Positions 41,479 to 49,447 of a DNA stretch of 49,447 nucleotides are shown here, one piece after another. The stretch's first letter is position 1, and the number at the start of each line of letters is the position of its first letter. This DNA is from Scytalidium lignicola (taxonomy: Eukaryota > Ascomycota > Leotiomycetes). The stretch lies in NCBI GenBank assembly GCA_002812745.2, contig NCSJ02000317.1:1-49447 (forward strand), in the 5' to 3' direction. The notes under the pieces were generated by a model. That model saw nothing but the letters and a program-made list of their open reading frames with translations. It had not been told where the DNA came from and did not search any database. The position numbers and the translations under genes were made by a program.

Positions 41479-43474
41479 AACAATGATCCCAGTGGCATGT
41501 CATGATCTTCATATAGCAGATCATAGACTAGCCAAGTCCACTGTTTATGTTGCTTGTTTCGAGGTTTGAATAACTAAGGCTTAGCATTATTTCCTTGTAG
41601 GGCCTTGAAGAACATGTGTTTTATAGGCGAGAACAACTCGAACGATACTAATGATTGATGTTGTCTAGTAGATGTGTTGTATTATAGCTCTGTTCCCATA
41701 GATATGTATAACTATGTAAGGAATGGCTCATTGGGAAGGTTTTAAAATAGAAGATATGCTCGAAGGTCGAGACAATCACAAGGGAATGTAAGAATAAAAG
41801 TCGTCTTTGGACACCGCTACGAACTAGATTTCCAATATATATTTGAGTAAAACTAGAAGATAAAGATACCTTATGCTAAAGTAGCTTCAGTCTTTTACTT
41901 TTGAAGTTCACCAGGATCGGTGGTTGATAGAAACATTTTCAAAATCCTCGAACCATATTTATAAGGGTGTAGGAACCTTTGCAACGGCAGTTGGTAATGT
42001 TTATTGTGGGCAACAAAAGGAACCTTCACCGCTTTGATCGCGACCTCTCTGGTGGTCTCACTATCCTCGGACATAACCAGTCTCTTTCAATCCCAGCGAG
42101 CACAACCAAATAACTACCTGCACATCATTTGGTCATACATCGTCACTTGACGTAAAAGCAATATATCGATCACCTTTATTTTCAGGTGACGATGAGTGTG
42201 CTGCCAAGGCATAATACTAATTGATCATACAATGAGAAGTGCGCCTCGAGGGGTTCAAGCAGGCGCAAAGGGCATCAGTGAAGGGACACATGCGCGTTGG
42301 TCCTGTTGGGGGAAGTGACAGCGCTCGCCTCCGATCCTATTTCAGGGAACAGAACTTCCAAGAGGGGCAGCTGCCTTTTGAAGATTGGCTGCCATATAGA
42401 CCTTCCCTATGCGTCCCGCAAGAGAGAAAAGCACAAGACATTCCCCGTCGAATGTGGAGTCGATAACATCCATCTTAGCAAATAACGTACCGCATGAATA
42501 TATAATATCAATTCGTGTGATTCTGAGGGTCCAAAACAAACCAATTATTACTTGGAGCAAAAAAAAAGTCTTCTGCTTTGAGTCATTTCCTTCCACCGAT
42601 GTGGGACAGAACGTTTAATTAGTGCGTTGGACGCCCATCACAAGGACGTTCTCGAGGCCCAGATGCTAGTGCGGCTGGTGATGCAAGCTGGGCTCAATTC
42701 CAATCACCCAGCAGCTGCAGAACACGAGATCGGATGCATTCTGCAAGGTCAAGACGGTTGAGGGTAGTTCATTGCCGCCCCGGGAATAATGTCATGGATT
42801 GACTAGCAGAAATCACCCCCTCGGGGTTTGGAAAGGCCTAATAAATGCACATATATTATATATGAGTGAGGATCTGTTTGCAGGAGCGCCCTCCAGAACA
42901 TATAGTAGGGGACCAAGCCGGTAGGTACGAAAGTACAAGTACAGTACAGTAATCTACCTCTGTCGGCTTGAGATTCATGGGCCTGTTCCCCCTAAGCCGA
43001 GAGCCGGAGAAGTCCTGGCCAGGTACATCAACATCGATCTACCCCACTAAAGTCAGAGGCGCTATCCCGCTGCGCTGCCCGCCACCACCCCCGAAATATA
43101 TCGTCAAACTCAATGCACCCACCACGGTCTCTGCCACTTTCTCTTTCTCATACTCGACCACGCTCATCGACCTTGCGCATAGCTCACTCCGACGCAGGCG
43201 CATCATCCAGGCACGTTACGCCGCATCCCATCGACCGCGAACTTGCGCCTAACTAGCCACTGACTGACCCATCTAATCTTGGGCGCTTGCTGGACGACTA
43301 CAGCCCTGAACCATAGTTTATTTCAATTCCTTGTCCTTAAACACCGACCGCCAAATATCCACACTCCCTAGAGGACTGCAGTCTACAACACTGCGCGGAA
43401 AAGACGGTCATTCCATGTTACACTCTATATCACGTATGCGAACAACCTAGTCGCAAGGGAAACGAGCTGGCGCA
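41479..43474. other. 2 kb gene-free region upstream of the WD40 gene
   Basis: No accepted gene. It contains a GTACA-type motif at 42931-42950, AT-rich tracts near 41830 and 42850, and a CT/C-rich leader-like stretch at 43030-43430 before the WD40 start. An ATG-less open stretch at 42600-42764 was noticed and rejected. Confidence 0.5.
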
Positions 43475-45765
43475 ATGCCCCAGTCTCCTTACGAGCCTTC
43501 TCCTTCGACTGCTGGAATCGACGATAGGTTTGAGATAGACAGGCTGGATTACGAGCGGGATAATGAAGATGAAGACGAAGATATGTCCGATGGCGGTGCG
43601 CAGTTGACCTCGACATTATCCCACACCCAGGCGCTGGATGAAGAGCTAGATCTAATTGATGCAGAGATTATGGGTCCCCAAAATCTTCTAGAACTGCTTC
43701 ATGGGACTAACTACCACTCCAACTTGATGCAAGACTCCTCTCACACGCCTACGCTTTTATATAACCCTGACAGCAGTATTTCGGATCCCGACCAAATTTA
43801 TTCTGATCATGCAGACCAGATGGAATACGATGAGCTATCTTTTTCCGCACAAAGTGCTTCCAACCTACCTTCAGCCATGTCAGAATTATCGCAACAGCAA
43901 CAGCATATACAAGATGGACAAGAACATGAAGATAGTACGCAGCAAGTAGATGAGCAACATAATGCTTTTCTGGTGACCAGTATGAAAACCCAATCTCATA
44001 CCCTTTTATCATCTTTATTCTGTTGGCTTGGATGGCTTTGGGATATCTATTCCCTGGCAGGTCTCTTGACCTAGCATCTTATTTATCTGCGCAACAGGAA
44101 ATTTTTCATTAAATACGAATGCGGTAGCTAACTAGAATCAAGTGACTCTCGACGAGCAATTCAACCTCGGCCTAAGTGACTTCCTCTATAGCTGGGGAAT
44201 GTCGGCAACGTCTGAGGGTCAAATGAGAAGGGGTTGTAGGGTTCCCAATTTATCCGCCGTAGACCACCAAAGGAACTCGAAGCCATCTATACGACGAGAT
44301 GAGCTCAACGGCGAAAGATACGATTTCCAGGGCCTCGACTGGGAAAAGATAGGAGTAACGAGGGCCGAAGCCAGACAAGTGCGGCGAGAAACTTATAAAA
44401 ATTACACAAACCTTCAGATAGATCCACGGTGGCATGTAAGTATAACGTGTACTAAAGTTTATAGTTTCGGTTAACGCTAACTCCCATCTTGTTTAGGCTC
44501 GAGAGGAGAGGACGATATTGTCAGATCATGAAAATTTCTTCCGATTTCGACGGATGGACTGCAGCCATAATGTCCACTTGTCACACTTCCAGTTACGGAA
44601 CCTTTTAGCCTGCTCGTCAAGAAACCAAGTCTTCTACGCTGGCAGATCTGAGATATTATGCGTTGACACCCTAACAGAAGAAACCTCTCGAGACTATTCT
44701 ACCTCCAACGACTGGCATTCCGGAGGTTACGGGACAATTTTGGATCTAACTGATCCTGATGTCCAAGGCGTGAGTCTCTATGGAAACGGGATCCAAATAT
44801 CGACCTTGACAGTGGCCCATGATATACTGATTGCTGGTGGGTTTGCTGGCGAGTATGCTATGTTAAACCTCCGAGGCTCCAAATCGAGCAAGCATGTCGA
44901 GGGGCTGATCACTGATCACATCAATGGGATAACCAATCACATCGAGATCCATCTCTCACGAGGATCTTCCCTCCCTCGAGCAGCGTTTGCCTCCAACGAT
45001 AACGGAGTCCGTATTCTCGACATCGGCACTAACAAATTCATTGCTGAGCACAAATACGGTCATGCCATTAACTGCACCGCGGGCTCACCTGACCACAGGC
45101 TTCGAGTATTAGTTGGTGATAGTCGAAAGGTTTTGATCTGCAATGCTGAGACTGGTGAGACTCTGCAAGAGCTTGACGGGCATCATGATTTTGGCTTTGC
45201 TTGCGACTGGGCTCCTGATGGTGTAACAGTTGCTACTGGAAATCAAGACATGCTTGTCAAGATTTGGGATGCTCGCAAGTGGACTACTACGGACGGGACT
45301 CCATGTCCTGTTGCTACTCTCCAGGCGGATATGGCAGGCGTGAGAAAGTTAAAATTCTCTCCTCTTGGATCGGGCAAGAGGGTTCTTGTTGCAGCTGAGC
45401 CAGCAGATATCTTGAGTATTATCGATGCGGAGACTTTCAGTACAAAACAAACACTGAACTTCTTCGGAGAGATTGGTGGCTTTGACTTTGCAAATAATGG
45501 GCAGGACCTGGTCGTGGCAAACTGTGACACCATGCGAGGAGGCTTAATGATGTTCGAGAGATGCGGACATGCAAATGAAGCGCTATATGCGACTGTTCGG
45601 GAAGATCCTCACCGTGGCCGCGTATATCGTGGGTATAGAGGAGTCCATACGGGATATGACTGGATGCCAGCCATGAATGAGATTACAGCTCATCCTAGAG
45701 CTACCAGAACCGCTCGTCATCGCGAAAGAAAGGCTGCCTATCTTGGGTCTCTTGGGGAGTTCTGA
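43475..45765 (+). CDS. WD40 repeat protein (S. pombe C2A9.03 / plant transducin-like type)
   Basis: Preferred exons 43475-43979, 44143-44435 and 44497-45765 give 688 residues. The acidic N-terminus (DNEDEDEDMSDGG) is followed by a Gln-rich stretch. The third exon is a beta-propeller: FQLRNLLACSSRNQVFYAG, VHD-like ILIAGGFAGEYAML, AAFASNDNGVRILD, LDGHHDFGFACDWAPDGVTV ATGNQDMLVKIWDARK and GGFDFANNGQDLVVANCD. The FQLRNL entry with AGGFQ/AGE blade is typical of an uncharacterised family found in fission yeast (C2A9.03) and plants. The second intron (GTAAGT..TTTAG, 61 nt) is secure. The first is not: the acceptor at 44142 fits best with the GTATGA donor at 43980, but a donor at 44061 or other pairs are possible. 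Function unknown. Confidence 0.8.
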
Positions 45766-47752
45766 TTCTAATCGGTGTTCATGGCCTGTCCCTCCAACAC
45801 GGTTATTTTTACTTCTAGTTAAGTTACCGATCCCATTCCGTTTTGTCTCTGGGGAACTTGGACAAAGCTACCATACCACGACCTTTTGAATCTCCAAGGC
45901 CAGCCACGCCAAACAATACCATCATACTTCAGCGCTATTAGGTCTCTCGATGGATCATTGATGACAATTTTTTTTCTCTTTTATTTTTGTCCATAATTAA
46001 CATCATGAAAGACAGGTAATACTGTCTCTTTTTTACAATCTTTTTTCCGTCTCATAACAACATAAGTGCCTCTTGGAAAGGACGACATTATGCTCCCATA
46101 AAACATAAGCATACCACATCAGCATTGGTTGGGAGCAATCAAGGACAATACGTACACGGGTGCATTTACACCGGAGACATACGATATCAGGGGCATTTAG
46201 GCACAGGTTACGGTGGGGCAGGTTGACATTTGGTTTGTCATCCATTATTATCATCATCATCATCAGGGCGAGACCTTAAAGGATGGATGGCAATTAGCAT
46301 GCTGGCGTCATTCGTTTATCTTTCTTCATTAGCGCTGGAGTAAAGGAGGATCTCTTCTGTCATCTTAGGAGGGGTTCACATGGGATTGGGGGGCTTCATA
46401 TTTTTCCATTTTCGTCATTTCATACCCACATCTTCATGATATAGCACCTCGAATGACTGGCTTGTTCTTTTTCCCTTCTGTTTTCATGAGCCAACTCTCG
46501 CTATTAATCATATGGAAGTGGGATTGAAAAGGTTCCTTTAACGGCCACATTAACCATGTAACGGTTTCTGCTAACGTTGGACGAACTTTCTTGCATTTCA
46601 ATACGACACTTCTCATCATATTCATTTTCCTTTTTACATACTTGAGCGAATAGAGATATTGACGGAAAATATGGACGATGAGGAATTATATATGTTACTA
46701 TCACCGCAAATTACGTATTTCAAATAAAGGGAGTGTATGTGTATATGTGTGTGTTTATAATATTTGAAGATGAATAACAAAACTATAAACTTCCTCCATA
46801 AAAAGATATAGCCCGTAATTTCGTAACCAAGCTAAGCCAGTCAGCCACGAAGTTTAAAATAATCACGATAGCAAATGTTGATATAGTGCGTTAACAAACC
46901 AAACAAAGTGAATCGATCGATCAATCAATCCAAATCATATTTCAGAAACAAATGGATTATTTTAATTTTGACTCAAATTATAGTTATAATCAACAATTAA
47001 CAATTGACAAATCATCCCTAATAATTAAAATAGTGAATTTCTCTCTTAAAAAAAAAAAAGTAATNAAAAAAATAACAGTATTTTCAATAACTACAAAGTC
47101 TAAGCATTACAAATGAACATCTATTAAACTTGCTAGTGTACAATATGCAAAAAGGTTTCGCAGTAGATTTTATTTGACTCGTTCCAAGTGTTAACCCATC
47201 ACCATATGTTTGATGGTTTTTTCGATGTGCCGTTTACGACTGCCTTTACATATCCATATTAAGTACATTAACCGAGGCGGTGATGTATTGTTGAAGTCAT
47301 CCATTAGAGATCTGAAGGCACGACAGACCTCAAAACTAGAACATTAAAGATCTTCACCATCATATCTTCACCATATTAAACCTTAAGGCCAAATCACATG
47401 CAAGAAACACAGCAGACATTGAACTTTGACGATCAATCACAATCAATAGACACTAGAAGTTACGAGGCGATTATTGTTAAATGCACAAAATAAGACAATC
47501 CGAATCATGAAGCTCCCGCTGGCCTCCCCATTCTCCTCAAAAATTAAACACCTTGTTTTTATCATCAGATGTATATGACAGGTAACGACTAGATACACAT
47601 GCATACATCGACGTATACATACCCATCCCGTCTTGTCTTGACACGAGATTACATCAACCGGCCATAACCTTTTCTAATTCAGAATGAAGCACCGATCGGA
47701 GAGACAACCCCCCAATCGTACTAAACCCTGAAGCGATCGAGGGACGAGCAGC
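45766..47752. other. 2 kb AT-rich gene-free region
   Basis: Lies between the WD40 stop and the GH17 stop, that is, between two 3' ends. It contains an (ATC)n tract near 46248-46265 and very AT-rich DNA at about 46730-47130 with an N at 47065 in an A-run. Short frames at 46033-46263 and 46434-46704 have no coding character. No RNA gene was recognised. Confidence 0.55.
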
Positions 47753-49447
47753 TTAGAAAAGCTGAATGAGACCCCAGCTCTGCTCGCAATCGAAGTCACC
47801 CTTTGGCTTCCAGGTATCATCGGTGTAGGAGAAGAGGACGCTTGATTCACCAACAGTAGCCACAATTGACTTGATGGCAGTAGCTTGCTCGGTGGGACCA
47901 GGGCAGGCCTTACCGTTGCAAGTACCGGCACTGGGCCAACCACACTCGAGATTGATACCGCTCTTTCCTGGGCAGAGAGCGTTAACAAGTGCGAGCTCAG
48001 AAGCAACAAAGGCACCAGCCAATTCTGGGACAGTGTCGGCATTGAAGAAGGCGTGGATGTTGCAGCCAACCTTGTCGACAACACCGCAAAGGGCACCGGA
48101 ATTCTCCTGCCAGATGTTGAGAGGCTCGGTGGTTGTGCATGGACCGCTGTATCCGGCGGACTTGAAGCTTGCAGAGCAAGACGAAATGAAGGATGCAAGC
48201 TCGCTAGCAGTGCAGAGACCATTGAAGATGGCCTCGTTACCAATAACAACAAGCTCGACAAGTTCCCACTTACCCCATGCAATGATCTGGTCGACCTGCG
48301 GCTTGGCAGCCTCAATGGTGGTCTGGATGAAGACACCGAGGATAATTTTGAGGCCGTACTTCTCGCAAGCAGCACCAACGAACTCTAGGGTGCTGCAGTC
48401 AGTGCTGTAAACACGGACGACGGAGAAACCCTTGGAAGCGATCGTTTGAATATCGCTCTCAACTTGCTCCTCAGTCTTGCAGGCGCCGGTGCCGGAGTAC
48501 GGAGTGTAGGTAATAGCCCATGGCTTGCCTGGAACCTTGCCACCAAGACCGGAGCTGGATGAAGAAGATGAAGACACAGGAACCAGAGCGGAGGCAGAGG
48601 TGGAAGCGGAAGCAACCGCCTTTGCTGGAGCAGAAGATTTAGGTGCTGGTGGTGGTGCAGCAGCAGAGCTAGTTGGTGGGGGTGGAGGTGGGGCAACGCT
48701 GGTGGTAGTGCTGGCAACGGTAGTTGGGAGCGCTTCAGCCGACGAGGTGAATGGGCAGACGTAGACAAAGTTGGTCTCGGTGATGGTGGTAGTGAGCTCT
48801 GGTTGCGTGTAGACACCGGGGGAGTAGGAAGCTGGGGTTGGGTAGACTAGGACGGTGGACTCAGTGCAGGTGGTGGTGATGGGCGCAATGGTGTAGGTAC
48901 CAGCTGCTGGGCAGACGTAAGTGGTGGTTAAGATGATGCTGGTGACAACGCCGCTCGAGGTGCTGACAGTGGCGTACGGGCAAACAACAGTGGTTGCGGT
49001 TTCAACGACCGTGGTAACACCTCCAACGGTGTGGGTTCCAGATGGAACGGCGGTTGTGGCAGCTCCACAGACCGTGGTGGACTCAGTCAGGGTGACTGTG
49101 GTGGCTGGGAAAGTGTAGACACCGGTGGTGGAGCAGGTGGTGACTACTGGGGTAGGCACAGTTGGTGCTGGGCACGTTGAGGAGGTGGTTGGCACTGGAG
49201 CGACCACGCTGGTGCTGGTGCTTGTTGGAATTGGAGTGACGGTGGTGGTGCTCGTGGAGGTGGTGGTGGTGGGGTGGACGACTGTGAATCGAAGAAATTA
49301 GCATTCTGTTTCTTCTGATACTTTTCTTTTCTTCTTCCTCTGCAGACATATCTCGCAGCCGAGAACTCTCCTCGCTTCTAGCCAAAGGGACAGGACATAC
49401 GAGTTGGAGCACCGGTGCTGGTGTACCAGACCGTTGTGCAGCCACAG
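47753..49447 (-). CDS. Cell-wall GH17 beta-glucanase/beta-glucosidase (BtgE-like), 5' end outside the window
   Basis: The last exon is 47753-49281; a 119-nt intron (49282-49400, GTATGT..CACAG) joins it to an upstream exon that runs past the right edge (49401-49447, GCTTVWYTSTGAPT). About 524 residues are visible. The first half is Thr/Ser/Val/Pro-rich with repeated TTVCxAATTAVPSGTHTV and YVCPAAGTYT-type units, then a PPPPPP and Ser-rich linker. The GH17 domain begins at PWAITYTPYSGTGACKT. The acid/base Glu lies in VVIGNEAIFNG and the nucleophile Glu in NLECGWPSAG. The family acts on beta-1,3-glucan in the wall and the repeat half probably attaches to it. No GPI signal is seen at the visible C-terminus (GLIQLF). 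The secretion signal must lie beyond the window. Confidence 0.9.

Noticed and set aside
42600..42764. Open stretch without ATG reading like LDAHHKDVLEAQML..GLNSNHP
   Set aside because: No start codon, no splice acceptor in a convincing place and no family resemblance. About 55 open codons can occur by chance.
47871..48410. Two overlapping plus-strand frames of 167-179 residues
   Set aside because: Antisense shadows of the GC-rich GH17 coding region.

Overview
The window is nuclear DNA of a filamentous ascomycete (Pezizomycotina; the look of the proteins suggests a leotiomycete, but that is an inference). Evidence: short spliceosomal introns (mostly 44-140 nt) with GT..AG ends and CTRAC/CTAAC branch sites, Zn2Cys6 regulators, and fungal gene families such as Atg33, a Gig1-type protein, a BtgE-like GH17 glucanase and CYT-4/Dss1. 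I saw no tRNA, rRNA, CRISPR array or transposon. Isolated N bases mostly sit next to homopolymers, which suggests unresolved run lengths in the assembly.

Left part (1-10385): a 1.2 kb flank ends in the minus-strand C-terminal repeat tail of a probable Spt5, cut off at N bases 1333-1336. On the other side of the Ns a plus-strand gene for a large disordered R/E/K/S/P-rich protein begins in mid-frame, so the join looks chimeric. A 2.9 kb gene-free stretch rich in GTACA-type repeats follows, then a membrane-anchored HODM/DUF3445 haem-oxygenase-like protein.

10386-21854: a nine-exon Zn2Cys6 regulator; SPS19 (peroxisomal 2,4-dienoyl-CoA reductase) divergent from ATG33 (mitophagy), with a FarA/FarB-type CCGAGG hexamer between them; a FYVE+RING ubiquitin ligase (Pib1 type); and UDP-glucose pyrophosphorylase, whose real first exon lies 460 nt upstream of the rest.

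23799-31188: a 115-residue single-span membrane protein that appears only after splicing; a Gig1/DUF3605 protein; a tandem FolB-domain protein; an ING/PHD protein (Yng2-like, NuA4) divergent from the class I histone deacetylase HOS2.

31572-49447: an Fmp42/SLC43-like transporter; a War1-like Zn2Cys6 regulator; molybdopterin synthase small subunit (MOCS2A) divergent from the mitochondrial RNB exonuclease CYT-4/Dss1 with a palindromic TCACGTGA between them; a WD40 protein of the S. pombe C2A9.03 type; and a GH17 cell-wall glucanase that runs off the right edge.

Most genes are unrelated housekeeping functions. The pairings that may be functional are SPS19/ATG33 (peroxisome/mitochondrion turnover), YNG2/HOS2 (acetylation writer and eraser) and MOCS2A/DSS1. 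Exon models were built by hand from splice signals, reading phase and family resemblance. No database search was possible.
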